Source of the DNA: Helicobacter rappini
GTDB lineage: Bacteria; Campylobacterota; Campylobacteria; Campylobacterales; Helicobacteraceae
Reading direction: 5' to 3'
Length of the DNA stretch: 39,306 nucleotides
Assembly: GCF_900198625.1 (NCBI RefSeq)
Contig: NZ_FZPK01000046.1
Location: 21,619 to 60,924, forward strand
Positions 24,648 to 33,696 of this stretch are shown piece by piece. The position numbers and the translations under genes are program-made. Below the pieces are notes generated by a model, which made no database searches, had not been told where the DNA came from, and worked only from the letters and a program-made list of their open reading frames with translations. Each line of letters begins with the position of its first letter. Within the stretch, counting starts at the first letter, position 1.

Positions 24648-27011
24648 CTAACTAAAGCAAAGAGAAATGCTAGTGCCTATGTTGGGGGTGCTATTAAGAT
24701 TGATTTTTGCATGATGCAGGTGTGCTACATGTTTAACTATGCTTAAGCCAAGTCCTGTGCCATTTATCATGCTTGAGTGGCTTTTATCAACGCAAAAGAA
24801 TCGCTCAAACACTCTCTCATGATACATTTCTGGTATGCCAATGCCACTATCTTTGATATGCAATGTTTTGTGTGTCGCATCAAGGATTATCTCTATACTG
24901 CCTTTATCCTTATTGTATTTTATAGCATTCTCACAGAGATGAGAAAGCATAACAAGAAGTAGTCGCTGCTCTCCCATAACCAAAAAATCATCGCCTTGTA
25001 TAGCACAAGAAAGCCCTTTTTGCTGGATAGAATCTTTAAACATAGATAGAGTAATTTCACAAAGATTTCGCATTGAGAGTGGATAAGGCGTAAAAGTGTA
25101 GTCATTATCAAGCTCATTTAGGATAATTATATCTTCAATCAAAGCCATTAAATGCCTTGCGTCTTTATGTATATTGCAAAGAAATTTTGGAATGTCTTCT
25201 TGTTTAATGATATTGTTTTGCAGCATTTCAAGCACGGCTAAAATGCTTGTGAGTGGGGTTTTTAGCTCATGTGATACATTTGCGCTAAATTCTCGTCTTA
25301 ACTGCTCTCTTTGTGCTTTTTCTGTGATGTCGTGTAGGAGTAAGGCTACGCCGATTGGGGTTATTTTTGTTGTATTTTCTGTGCTTTGATTGGCTGTGAG
25401 ATTTGGGTTAAAATCGCTAGATTCTGTATCATTGTCTTGAATTATATATGAAAACTCGCTTTTAGATTCTGTGTTAGTTATTTTGCTACGCTCAACATGA
25501 TGGGCTATTGTGTTAGATTCTAGAATCTTACAATTTTGCACCCCTACACCCTGCACCCACCCATTTGGATAAGAATCTAGATTCTCAAAATTTTGTGCTT
25601 TAGTGGAGTTAAGCACAGATTCTATAATGACTTGATAGGTGCGGTCGTTTTTGTGTATGATTTCTGTTAGCTTTTCGCCTTGCATTGCAAGATTAAACCA
25701 TTTTTTATATTGCGTATCTAGTGTGGCTATATTCATGCCTTCATGCAGGTTACCAAAAAACTTCATAGAACTTTTATTAAACGATAAAACACTGCCTTTA
25801 GAATCAAGTAGCAAAAAGCCATCTTTCATATTTTGCGTAATCGCATTAAATGTTTCCTTGTCTGCTTGTAGTTGCTTTATTTGAGAATCTATCAAGCGAT
25901 TTTGCTCATCAATCTTATGTAAAAGCGGTGAGAGTTCTTTATAGCTTTTTAGTCCAAGTGGATTCTCTAAATTGAGTGCATTTAATGGTGCGATAATAAA
26001 GTTTGCAATGCTTCTTGCAAGCATAAAGCTAACCGCCAAACACGCAAGTAAAATAAGGCTCATATAAGGCAGGGTATCATAGAGAAGTGAGGGCATATTT
26101 TTATGCGGGCTTGCTATGCGTAGAATGTAGGGCTGTAAGTTTTTGGCATTTGGGGTAGAATCTAGATTCTGCGTTGTCTCTTGCGTGATTTTGCGGGAGT
26201 TTGCTTTTTTTGCTTCGGCACTACCGCTTAGGTAGCTTCTCGCAAAAAAAGCTTCACAACCCACAAAACGAAGTTTCTTTAGAAAATCATCACAAGATAC
26301 TTCCGCAGTTGGCGTTTTGGAGTTTTTAGAATCTAGATTCGCTAAATTTTCGCCCTTGTCTATACAATTTGAACGATTGGCTAAATTGTGATGGATAGTC
26401 ATATCGCTTAGATAACTCCTACCCTCTAATTCAGCCAAAGCCTCCAAAGCCATAGAGCAATTGCTAGAATTTGTGGATTTGTTTGCGTGGCTTGTTGGGG
26501 TAGAATCTAGATTCTTAGCCAAATCTGGGTGGGCTACGGGGTTTAGGGCGTAATTATTAGAATCTAGATTTCCACTAAAATTTGAGCTAGTTTCTAAACT
26601 CACACTTGATTCTATAAGCCTTTTTTCTAGCATGATTCTTACAGCGTGATAAAGCATTTCTTGCTGCATGCTTTGTGAGTAGCGATAGCTTTGGGCTACC
26701 CCATTTTGCATACTTTCTTTAAACTCTATCCTTTCTGCATGATTATCAAGTGCTTCTTTTAATGCAAGATTATCATACACAACCTTACCATGAGAATCTA
26801 TAAGGCTTACACGATAGGCGGTATTAATATGTGATAGATAAGAGATTCCCTGCTGTTTTAACCCTATCTCAATATAATGGCTATTTTGCTGTAAATGTAA
26901 TAGAATCTGCTTTTCATAATAGTTTGTAAAAAAGACAAAACTAGCCCATAATCCAAGCAATACCCACCCAAAGCATACGATAAAAATAGTCCAAAATATC
27001 CTTTGCCGCAA
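24648..27011 (-). CDS. PhoR-like sensor histidine kinase with large repeat insertions
   Basis: 787 residues from TTG 27011 behind GAGTGG. Order: membrane helix (~7-29), periplasmic sensor region to ~310, second membrane helix (YMSLILLACLAVSFMLA), HAMP-like linker, PAS domain (AITQNMKDGFLLLDSKGSVL), HisKA with SHELKTPL (H581), N box ENAIKYN (N695) and G boxes DSGIGIP and GTGLGLSIV. Two polar insertions built from dispersed repeats stand out: in the periplasmic region (including ARSYLSGSAEAKKANS) and a ~90-residue one in the PAS domain just before the strand IGVALLLHD (including HHVERSKIT). The gene lies 16 bp after its response regulator. The signal sensed is unknown; phosphate is possible by PhoR similarity. 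Confidence 0.88.
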   Translation of the reverse strand: MRQRIFWTIFIVCFGWVLLGLWASFVFFTNYYEKQILLHLQQNSHYIEIGLKQQGISYLSHINTAYRVSLIDSHGKVVYDNLALKEALDNHAERIEFKESMQNGVAQSYRYSQSMQQEMLYHAVRIMLEKRLIESSVSLETSSNFSGNLDSNNYALNPVAHPDLAKNLDSTPTSHANKSTNSSNCSMALEALAELEGRSYLSDMTIHHNLANRSNCIDKGENLANLDSKNSKTPTAEVSCDDFLKKLRFVGCEAFFARSYLSGSAEAKKANSRKITQETTQNLDSTPNAKNLQPYILRIASPHKNMPSLLYDTLPYMSLILLACLAVSFMLARSIANFIIAPLNALNLENPLGLKSYKELSPLLHKIDEQNRLIDSQIKQLQADKETFNAITQNMKDGFLLLDSKGSVLSFNKSSMKFFGNLHEGMNIATLDTQYKKWFNLAMQGEKLTEIIHKNDRTYQVIIESVLNSTKAQNFENLDSYPNGWVQGVGVQNCKILESNTIAHHVERSKITNTESKSEFSYIIQDNDTESSDFNPNLTANQSTENTTKITPIGVALLLHDITEKAQREQLRREFSANVSHELKTPLTSILAVLEMLQNNIIKQEDIPKFLCNIHKDARHLMALIEDIIILNELDNDYTFTPYPLSMRNLCEITLSMFKDSIQQKGLSCAIQGDDFLVMGEQRLLLVMLSHLCENAIKYNKDKGSIEIILDATHKTLHIKDSGIGIPEMYHERVFERFFCVDKSHSSMINGTGLGLSIVKHVAHLHHAKINLNSTPNIGTSISLCFS
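25478..25580 (-). repeat. Palindromic arm and C-rich repeat inside the kinase PAS domain
   Basis: 25478-25502 is the HVERS-type arm and 25531-25580 the C-rich repeat. The C-rich repeat is in the same plus orientation as its copy at 21405 but here is translated from the other strand (YPNGWVQGVGVQNCKILES). Confidence 0.8.
26203..26252. repeat. Second palindromic repeat family, inside the kinase periplasmic region
   Basis: TGCTTTTTTTGC...CTACC and GGTAG...CGCAAAAAAAGC form inverted arms around GCTTA. On the coding strand it reads FFARSYLSGSAEAKKAN. A decayed relative of its neighbouring sequence lies at 36856-36922. Confidence 0.65.
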
Positions 27012-27027
27012 AATCCACTCACTTCAC

Positions 27028-27702
27028 TTATATTTGCGCGATTTTATAACCAACGCCACGCACGGTTTGAATGTATTTGCCACTTTCCCCAAGCTTTGTG
27101 CGTAAGGTATTGATATGCACATCAACTGTGCGTGTTTGAAACTCACTACCCCAAATAGATTCTAAAAGCTGCTCTCTTGTAAAGACTAAATGCGGATTAG
27201 CAAGGAATAGCATAAGCATTTCAAACTCTTTATAAGTGAGATTTATAGGCACTCCATTAGAGCTAACTATACGCGTTTTTGGATTAAGCGTTATTTCTTG
27301 AAAGCTGTATTCATCTAGGGATAATCCACGCGTTCTTCTCAATAAAGCGTTTATTCTAGCAAGTAGTTCTAGCACACCAAAGGGCTTTGTTACATAGTCA
27401 TCAGCACCCATATTTAGCCCATAAACCTTATCTAGCTCACTGCTTTTTGCGGTTAAGAGAATGACTGGTATATGCTTTGTTGATTGCTTTTTCTTTAGAA
27501 TCTTTAGGACTTCTATACCATCTTGCTCTGGTAGCATCATATCAAGCAAAATGAGTTCAGGCATACAATCTTCACTCAAAGCATTGAGTGCTTCAAAAAA
27601 GGCTGAAGGTGTCGCAAAGCCCTTTGATTCTAAAGAATGCGTATTCAATGCGTATTCAATGAGTTCTCGTATCGCATGTTCATCTTCTAGGATAAAAATC
27701 AT
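27028..27702 (-). CDS. PhoB/OmpR-family response regulator
   Basis: 224 residues from ATG 27702 behind GGAGTG. The receiver domain has the acidic pocket ED (6-7), phosphoacceptor D54 in LILLDMMLPEQDG, the switch Thr in VILLTAKS and lysine in DDYVTKPFG. The C-terminal winged helix is complete (LTYKEFEMLMLFLANP, FTREQLLESIW, RTVDVHINTLRTKLG, VRGVGYKI). It is a phosphorylation-dependent DNA-binding regulator, paired with the kinase just downstream. The Pho-type resemblance is strong, but the regulon is unknown. Confidence 0.92.
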   Translation of the reverse strand: MIFILEDEHAIRELIEYALNTHSLESKGFATPSAFFEALNALSEDCMPELILLDMMLPEQDGIEVLKILKKKQSTKHIPVILLTAKSSELDKVYGLNMGADDYVTKPFGVLELLARINALLRRTRGLSLDEYSFQEITLNPKTRIVSSNGVPINLTYKEFEMLMLFLANPHLVFTREQLLESIWGSEFQTRTVDVHINTLRTKLGESGKYIQTVRGVGYKIAQI

Positions 27703-27728
27703 TGTTTCACTCCAAAATAATATGATTT

Positions 27729-27734
27729 ATTATA
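27729..27734 (-). promoter_or_regulatory. -10 element for the response regulator gene
   Basis: TATAAT on the minus strand, 26 bp before the ATG; it belongs to a divergent promoter pair with psd. Confidence 0.5.
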
Positions 27735-27798
27735 GCTTAGTTTTCTTTTGTCATAAATGGTGTAATGTTATTTGAAAGTCATATTATAAAGTCTATGA

Positions 27799-27804
27799 TA
27801 TAAT
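27799..27804 (+). promoter_or_regulatory. -10 element for psd
   Basis: TATAAT 29 bp before the GTG start of psd. Confidence 0.5.
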
Positions 27805-27833
27805 TATGTCTTATTTCTTTTACAAGGATATTT

Positions 27834-28637
27834 GTGCTATCAACTAATGTTATTTCTCGTCTATTTGGGCGATTTGCCCATACAAGATTCCCAAAAAGTA
27901 TGCAATATGCGATTAATCGCTTTTATGTTGATTTCTTTAAAATCAATCTTAATGAATTTGAGAGTTTAGAATCTTATCCTACGCTAAACGCACTTTTTAC
28001 ACGAAAACTTATAAAGCCTAGAATCCTGCATACAACCCCTTTTAATCTCATTAGCCCAACAGATTCTCTTATTACAGAATCTGGTCGCATTACACAGCAG
28101 ACTGCCCTGCAGATTAAGGGCAAAAGCTATAAAGTTGCTGATTTACTCGGCGTAACACATGATTTAAATACATATAGTTTTTTAAATCTCTATCTATCAC
28201 CAAAGGATTATCATCACTATCATGCCCCGTGTGATTTAGAGATTTTAGAGGCAAAGTATTTTTCTGGTAAGCTTTTGCCGGTGAATTTTGCAAGTTTATA
28301 CAAAAATGAGAATCTATTCATACAAAATGAAAGGGTCGTGCTAAAAATGCGTTGTAAATATAATCAAAGCATTATGTATTATGTCGCTGTCGGTGCGTTA
28401 AATGTGGGTAAAATGCAGTTTTTATTTGATAAGGCAATACAGACAAATGCAAAACAAGGCGATTGTGTTTATACCTATGAAAAGCCTATTGCATTAAACG
28501 CAGGTGAAGAGATAGGATTTTTTGAAATGGGATCTACGATTGTATTAATCGCACAGGCTAACTGGAGTGTAAAATCAGGCGAAGTTGTGAGAATGGGAGA
28601 CCAAATTGGCACATTAGAATCTAGCATAAACGAGTGA
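27834..28637 (+). CDS. psd: Phosphatidylserine decarboxylase proenzyme
   Basis: 267 residues, GTG start behind AAGGAT. Key marks: SPTDS with D77, PKDYHHYHAP with the histidines of the active site, and FFEMGSTIVL, where cleavage between G233 and S234 makes the pyruvoyl cofactor. This is the short bacterial class. The enzyme converts phosphatidylserine to phosphatidylethanolamine at the inner membrane, working after PssA, which is not in this window. Divergent from the two-component pair. Confidence 0.94.
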   Translation: MLSTNVISRLFGRFAHTRFPKSMQYAINRFYVDFFKINLNEFESLESYPTLNALFTRKLIKPRILHTTPFNLISPTDSLITESGRITQQTALQIKGKSYKVADLLGVTHDLNTYSFLNLYLSPKDYHHYHAPCDLEILEAKYFSGKLLPVNFASLYKNENLFIQNERVVLKMRCKYNQSIMYYVAVGALNVGKMQFLFDKAIQTNAKQGDCVYTYEKPIALNAGEEIGFFEMGSTIVLIAQANWSVKSGEVVRMGDQIGTLESSINE

Positions 28638-28727
28638 GTAGCTTAACTCTGTTTTTTTCAAAGTTATTATTGTGTTGTCGTTTGTAATGGAGCTTTTGCT
28701 TAGTTGTTAGAATCTAACACAATGATT

Positions 28728-28807
28728 TATCATGTTTTGAGAAACGCGAAATATCTAACACGGATTTCATAAAAGATATTTTGTTTTTTCAAAAGTTTAA
28801 TGCGACA
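28728..28807 (+). repeat. Decayed palindromic repeat between psd and the MORN gene
   Basis: TATCATGTTTTGAGAAACGC... through AAGATATTTTG... to GCGACA follows the element at 21466-21544 base for base in outline, with many changes and no open frame. It shows that the element also inserts between genes and decays there. Confidence 0.6.
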
Positions 28808-28923
28808 AGATTCTATAAATGTTGCACCCCAAAGTCCCACATCAACTCATAAAAATAGATTCCAAAAATCAAAACTAAAAATAGAATCTAGCAAATATGT
28901 TGTGAATAGCTATAAATCATACA

Positions 28924-29508
28924 CTACCTAGAATCACCCTCTTTAAGGCATATTTCTTGTAAATAGTTAATTGCTTTTTCAATGTCGTTAATATCAATCT
29001 CGTCTATTTCTTTGTCTGTCAAGACTTTATCATTAAAGCATTTGCCGCTTATAAATTTATGATTCTCTGCTTTAATTAAGGCTAGTAGCTTTTTATCTTC
29101 TGTGTAGTATGTCATATTTCCATGAAAATAGTAGTTTAAATATGATATTTCTGCCATAAGATTCCCATTTTCATAATACACTTTTGCTATGCCTTCCGCT
29201 TTGTCATTTTTATATGGTGTTTCACTCTTTAGATTCCCATTTTTATAATACCACTTTGTCATACCTTCTCTTTTGTCATTTTTATATGGTATTTCATTTA
29301 CCAGATCCCCATTATCATCATACCACTTTTCTATACCTTCTTTTTTACCATTTTTATATGGTGTTTCTACCCAAATATTCCCATTTTGATGATATTGTCT
29401 CTCTACACAGCCACTCATTTTGTCTGTTTCATTTTTGCATTCTTTTAGTGTATCTGCATGTAAGATAGAAAATGAGAGAAAACCTATAAACACACTTTTT
29501 AGTAACAT
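28924..29508 (-). CDS. Secreted MORN-repeat protein (YwqK-like)
   Basis: 194 residues behind AAGGGCGG. Signal peptide to about residue 18 (FSILHADTLKEC). Four MORN_2-type repeats follow: units such as YKNGKKEGIEKWYDDNG, YKNDKREGMTKWYYKNG and YKNDKAEGIAKVYYENG, then a degenerate one. An unrelated acidic helical tail closes the protein. Such repeats are common in periplasmic proteins of enterohepatic Helicobacter and in YwqK-type antitoxins. No partner toxin gene is visible next to it. It lies 85 bp downstream of thiC on the same strand. Confidence 0.8.
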   Translation of the reverse strand: MLLKSVFIGFLSFSILHADTLKECKNETDKMSGCVERQYHQNGNIWVETPYKNGKKEGIEKWYDDNGDLVNEIPYKNDKREGMTKWYYKNGNLKSETPYKNDKAEGIAKVYYENGNLMAEISYLNYYFHGNMTYYTEDKKLLALIKAENHKFISGKCFNDKVLTDKEIDEIDINDIEKAINYLQEICLKEGDSR

Positions 29509-29593
29509 ATCCGCCCTTTTAAATTGAGATAATAAAGCTAGAATCTAGCTTTAAAAATGGATAATGTGAGTAACATAAAGATTCTAAAAGCCA

Positions 29594-30955
29594 TTATTGT
29601 GGCAATTTCTCTTCTTTATAGTTTTTGAAAATATCTTGTGTGATTTTATAGCTACAAAATTTTGGACCACACATTGAGCAAAATTCAGCGTCTTTAAAGA
29701 CTTCTTGTGGCAGGGCTTCATCGTGGTATTCTTGCGCTCTGTCGCCATCTAGGGCGAGTTCAAACTGCTTATTCCAATCAAAGCTATATCTTGCATCACT
29801 CATCGCATCATCTCTATCTCTTGCACCAATTCTCCCTCTTGCAATATCTGCTGCGTGTGCGGCGATTTTATAAGCGATAATGCCCTCTCTCACATCATTT
29901 GCATTAGGCAAACCTAAATGCTCTTTTGGCGTTACATAGCATAGCATTGCCACACCTTTCCATGCGGCCACACACGCACCAATGGCACTTGCGATATGAT
30001 CATATCCTGCGGCAATATCTGTAACAAGCGGTCCTAATACATAAAATGGTGCTTCATTGCAATACTCTTTTTGCAATTCTACATTTCGCTCTATTTGATT
30101 AAGCGGGACATGACCGGGACCCTCAATCATGACTTGCACATCGGCTTCATACGCCCTTTTTGCAAGTTCGCCCAATACCTTTAACTCGGCAAATTGTGCT
30201 TCATCGCTTGCATCAGCCAAACAACCCGGGCGTAAAGAGTCGCCTAGAGATAAAGACACATCATATTCTTGACAGATTTTTAGAATCTCATCAAAATATT
30301 CATAAAAAGGATTCTCTTTGTGATAATGTAACATCCAACTTGCCATAAGGCTACCACCACGAGAGACTATACCCATTTTGCGTTTTGAAACCGCTGGCAT
30401 GTGTGCTAACAAAAAGCCACAATGTATAGTAAAGTAGCTTACCCCTTGCTTTGCCTGTTTCCTTAATACACTAAGCATAGTTTCAATATCTAGTTTTAAC
30501 ACATCATTTTTCACATCATGTAGAATCTGATACATAGGCACAGTGCCAATAGGCACACTTGATGCCTGTATAATAGCCTCTCTAATCTTGTCTAAATCGC
30601 CACCTGTGGATAGATCCATAACAGTGTCTGCACCATACTTGATTGAAGTCTTAAGCTTTGTTACCTCTTCATCAATGTCTTCTACGATTTGAGATGATCC
30701 AATGTTTGAGTTAATCTTTGTTTTCAAAGCTACGCCTATACCCATAGGCTCTAGATTCTTATGATTGATATTTGCAGGGATTATAAGCCTACCTCTTGCG
30801 ACTTCTTTTCTAATGAGTTCTGGGCTAAGATTCTCAACATTTGCAACATATCGCATTTCTTCTGTGATAATGCCCCTTTTTGCGTAATAAAGCTGTGTCC
30901 TGATTTTATCATTTGCCCTTTTTTCTATCCATGTATTTCGTAAATTCTCACTCAT
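29594..30955 (-). CDS. thiC: Phosphomethylpyrimidine synthase ThiC
   Basis: 453 residues from ATG 30955 behind AAAGGAT, slightly short in the N-terminus as usual for this class. [33 protein letters not shown] and the iron-sulfur motif [10 protein letters not shown] near the C-terminus are all intact. ThiC is a radical-SAM enzyme that turns aminoimidazole ribotide into the pyrimidine of thiamine. I looked for a TPP riboswitch upstream (CTGAGA core on the minus strand) and found none. Confidence 0.97.
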   Translation of the reverse strand: MSENLRNTWIEKRANDKIRTQLYYAKRGIITEEMRYVANVENLSPELIRKEVARGRLIIPANINHKNLEPMGIGVALKTKINSNIGSSQIVEDIDEEVTKLKTSIKYGADTVMDLSTGGDLDKIREAIIQASSVPIGTVPMYQILHDVKNDVLKLDIETMLSVLRKQAKQGVSYFTIHCGFLLAHMPAVSKRKMGIVSRGGSLMASWMLHYHKENPFYEYFDEILKICQEYDVSLSLGDSLRPGCLADASDEAQFAELKVLGELAKRAYEADVQVMIEGPGHVPLNQIERNVELQKEYCNEAPFYVLGPLVTDIAAGYDHIASAIGACVAAWKGVAMLCYVTPKEHLGLPNANDVREGIIAYKIAAHAADIARGRIGARDRDDAMSDARYSFDWNKQFELALDGDRAQEYHDEALPQEVFKDAEFCSMCGPKFCSYKITQDIFKNYKEEKLPQ

Positions 30956-31100
30956 GCAAATCCTTTGTAAATAGAGTAATTTCAGTCTAAGTGTAATGCA
31001 AACTTGTGTGATTTTATCTATATCCCAATATAATTTTGAATCTAGTAACGATAAAATAGAGTTTTTGTATAAAATGGTAACAAACTTTACAGATTTATTA

Positions 31101-31106
31101 TATAAT
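31101..31106 (+). promoter_or_regulatory. -10 element candidate for ispDF
   Basis: TATAAT in an AT-rich tract, 110 bp before the ispDF start, leaving a ~100-nt leader in which I see no structure. Confidence 0.4.
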
Positions 31107-31216
31107 GATAAATGTTTTTTGTATCATATCGCACTGGAAAATGAGATATGGTAACATTAAGTAAAGTTATTAGCATGTGAGTGAAGTTTTATAAAGTGTT
31201 TATTTTTTAAGGAAAA

Positions 31217-32677
31217 ATGATGAAGGATATAACGCTTATTATCATGGCAGCTGGAGATTCTGTGCGATTTTGCAGTAGCAGGGCAAAAGGCACATTACAT
31301 GCAAATACACACTTTAATCACACATTTCATAATGAAAATATAGAATCTAGCAATAAACCATCTACAAAGAAACAATGGCTAAGGCTTGGGACTACGCCTT
31401 TGTGGTATTTTGTAACACATAATCTTGCTTCACAGATACTAGACATACTTAATACATTACAACAAGCAGAAAATGCAACACACACAAATACCCATCAAGG
31501 CAAAAATGACACAAAATGTAACAATAAAAATAGCGAATCCAATCCAAACAAGTCAATAACCACTGATACACAGAATCTAATCCAAGATTCTCAAACGCAT
31601 TACGCAACAACACCTTTACAAAAGATAATCATCACAGCTTCTAAAAAAGATATATTTTATATGAAAAAACTCATATCAAATGCTTTGTATTTTCATATCA
31701 ATGATAAAGAGTATAAAATCCCGCTTGAAATAGTTTGCGGTGGTAACACTCGCTTTCAATCTCTAAAAAATGCCCTGCAACATGTAGAAAGCACGCATAT
31801 AATTGTCAATGATTGTGCGAGATTTGATACAAAAAGGCATGTACTGCATGATATGCTATCCTTGTTTATGAATGAAGATTTTGACTGCATTGTGCCGTAT
31901 TTGCAAGTGAGTGATACAACACTCATGTATGATTCTACAAATAACACACATAAAGCAATAGAGAGAGAGAAGTTAAAGCTTATCCAAACGCCTCAAATCA
32001 CAAAAACACAAAAGATTCTAGAATCTTTTGCAAAAGAGATTGACTTTAGCGATGAAAGCACTGCAATACTCTCACTTAAAGATTCTAAGCTTGGCTTTGT
32101 TATCGGCAGTAAAGATATGACAAAGCTTACATACCATGATGACCTGCATTTATTAAAGAAGCTATATCACGCAAACGCACATAATAAAAGCGACACTCTC
32201 ATAGGCTATGGTAGCGATATACATGGCTTTATAGATTCTAAAGATATGTATCTGTGCGGGGTAAAGATAGAATCTAGCATGGGTTTCAAAGCCCATAGCG
32301 ATGGCGATGTGGCTATACATGCGATTATAGATTCTATACTTGGGGCTATGAACTATGGCGATATAGGTGAGCTTTTCCCTGATAGTAAGGACGAGTTTAA
32401 AAACATAGATTCTAAAATTCTATTAAAAGAAGTTTATGATTATTGTTTAAGCGTTGGGTTAGAACTCATTAACCTTGATATTACAATCACAGCTCAAACC
32501 CCTAGAATCTCGCCCTATAAAGCACAAATGCAAGAAGTCCTAGCTAATATTCTTTACTTACCAAAAATGTGTGTCAGCATAAAGGCTAGCACGGCAGAGG
32601 GCTTAGGCTTTGTGGGAAGAAAAGAAGGCGTGCTAGTAAATAGCATAGCCCAACTTAAAGCAAGGAAGCTATATTAA
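31217..32677 (+). CDS. ispDF: Bifunctional IspD/IspF enzyme
   Basis: 486 residues behind AAGGAAAA (ATG 31217 or 31220). The IspD half begins ITLIIMAAGDSVRF and has KKQWLRLG and the FVIGSKDM...TYHDDL ending. The IspF half begins IGYGSDIHGF and has HSDGDVAIHAIIDS, GDIGELFPDS and STAEGLGFVGR, with its metal ligands D and H in place. The fusion is typical of epsilonproteobacteria and performs the CDP-ME and MEcPP steps of isoprenoid synthesis. The IspD half carries two Asn/Thr/Ser-rich insertions (around residues 25-50 and 92-135) absent from usual IspD. Confidence 0.95.
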   Translation: MMKDITLIIMAAGDSVRFCSSRAKGTLHANTHFNHTFHNENIESSNKPSTKKQWLRLGTTPLWYFVTHNLASQILDILNTLQQAENATHTNTHQGKNDTKCNNKNSESNPNKSITTDTQNLIQDSQTHYATTPLQKIIITASKKDIFYMKKLISNALYFHINDKEYKIPLEIVCGGNTRFQSLKNALQHVESTHIIVNDCARFDTKRHVLHDMLSLFMNEDFDCIVPYLQVSDTTLMYDSTNNTHKAIEREKLKLIQTPQITKTQKILESFAKEIDFSDESTAILSLKDSKLGFVIGSKDMTKLTYHDDLHLLKKLYHANAHNKSDTLIGYGSDIHGFIDSKDMYLCGVKIESSMGFKAHSDGDVAIHAIIDSILGAMNYGDIGELFPDSKDEFKNIDSKILLKEVYDYCLSVGLELINLDITITAQTPRISPYKAQMQEVLANILYLPKMCVSIKASTAEGLGFVGRKEGVLVNSIAQLKARKLY

Positions 32678-32712
32678 ACCCATGAAATTAAATAAAGTTT
32701 AGGAAAGGAAGT

Positions 32713-32751
32713 ATGCAAGAAAGATTTTTATATGACAAAGATTCTAAATAA
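32713..32751 (+). CDS. Possible 12-codon leader ORF before the HP1021-type regulator
   Basis: A strong site, AGGAAAGGAA, stands 2 bp before ATG, followed by MQERFLYDKDSK and TAA. It lies between ispDF and the regulator gene. Translation is unproven; the spacing is short. Confidence 0.25.
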   Translation: MQERFLYDKDSK

Positions 32752-32820
32752 AAAGAAATTTTAAACAAAAAGAATCTTATTGCTAAGAAAGATCCCTAAA
32801 ACTTTGAGAAAAGGATATGT

Positions 32821-33696
32821 ATGAATGTTTTGATTATTGAGAGTGAAACCTATTTAGCCCAAAGTATAGCAAGTAAATTAGCAGATGGTGGGCATGTATC
32901 ATTTATCACTTCTTCACTTGAAGAGGCAATAAATCGCACGGGATATGACATTGTGCTACTCTCTACAAGCACCGCAGATTATAGAGACATTATTGAAACA
33001 CATAAAGACGCCATAATCATTCTCATGGTATCCTATGTCAGCGATGATACCGTGTCAAAGCCTCTTAAAATGGGAGCAAAAGACTATATTATTAAGCCTT
33101 TTATAATGGATGAGCTAGTAAGAAAAATCGAGCATTACAAAGGCTTTAAAGAACTTGCTGAAGACATTAGATTCTTTAAAAATTATTTCACTTTCATACA
33201 AAATGAGTTGCAAACGCCAACCCTGCCCCAATACAATCCACCGATTCTAATAAAAGCAAGTTCTCAAAGAAGTGCTGATATTTATGCGATGAAATATGCG
33301 ATTGAGAGAAAGCTAAGGTTTGAGTTTATAAGCCTTAAGAGTATCTCATGGAGTGATTATGAGTTTCAAAAAAATAAAGTCTATTACATTACAAATTGTG
33401 AGAATCTAAAAAAGCAAGAAAAAAAGGATTTTTTGGAAAAAATGGCAAACTATCGCCTTATTATCTCAATGATTTCTGATGATTTAGTATCCTTTCCGCA
33501 TATTGTAGATATTACAAATATGGCTAATAATCTTGAAATTGGCAGTGAGATTCTATCCATTAAAGAATATGAAAGGATTGTTATCACAAAATTTGAGGGG
33601 CGATATCCAGATGTGGAGTTAGCAAAAAAACTTGGCATGAGCCGCAAAAGCTTATGGGAAAAAAGGAAGAAATATGGCATCTCAAGAAAAAAATAA
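32821..33696 (+). CDS. HP1021-type atypical response regulator
   Basis: 291 residues behind AAAAGGAT. The receiver-like domain lacks the phosphoacceptor aspartate: the equivalent strand reads DIVLLSTSTAD. The later lysine (DYIIKPF) remains. The C-terminus holds a Fis-type helix-turn-helix (DVELAKKLGMSRKSLWEKRK). Position directly after ispDF and length match H. pylori HP1021/C. jejuni Cj1608, redox- and replication-linked regulators that work without phosphorylation. Its 3' end overlaps the Sat-like gene by 23 bp. Confidence 0.88.
   Translation: MNVLIIESETYLAQSIASKLADGGHVSFITSSLEEAINRTGYDIVLLSTSTADYRDIIETHKDAIIILMVSYVSDDTVSKPLKMGAKDYIIKPFIMDELVRKIEHYKGFKELAEDIRFFKNYFTFIQNELQTPTLPQYNPPILIKASSQRSADIYAMKYAIERKLRFEFISLKSISWSDYEFQKNKVYYITNCENLKKQEKKDFLEKMANYRLIISMISDDLVSFPHIVDITNMANNLEIGSEILSIKEYERIVITKFEGRYPDVELAKKLGMSRKSLWEKRKKYGISRKK

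Noticed and set aside
28924-29508. MORN protein as antitoxin of a toxin-antitoxin pair
   Set aside because: It has a signal peptide and no toxin-like neighbour, so only the repeat family is claimed.
30956-31216. Possible TPP riboswitch before thiC
   Set aside because: No CTGAGA core or conserved pairing on the minus strand; only 261 bp of AT-rich divergent promoter region.
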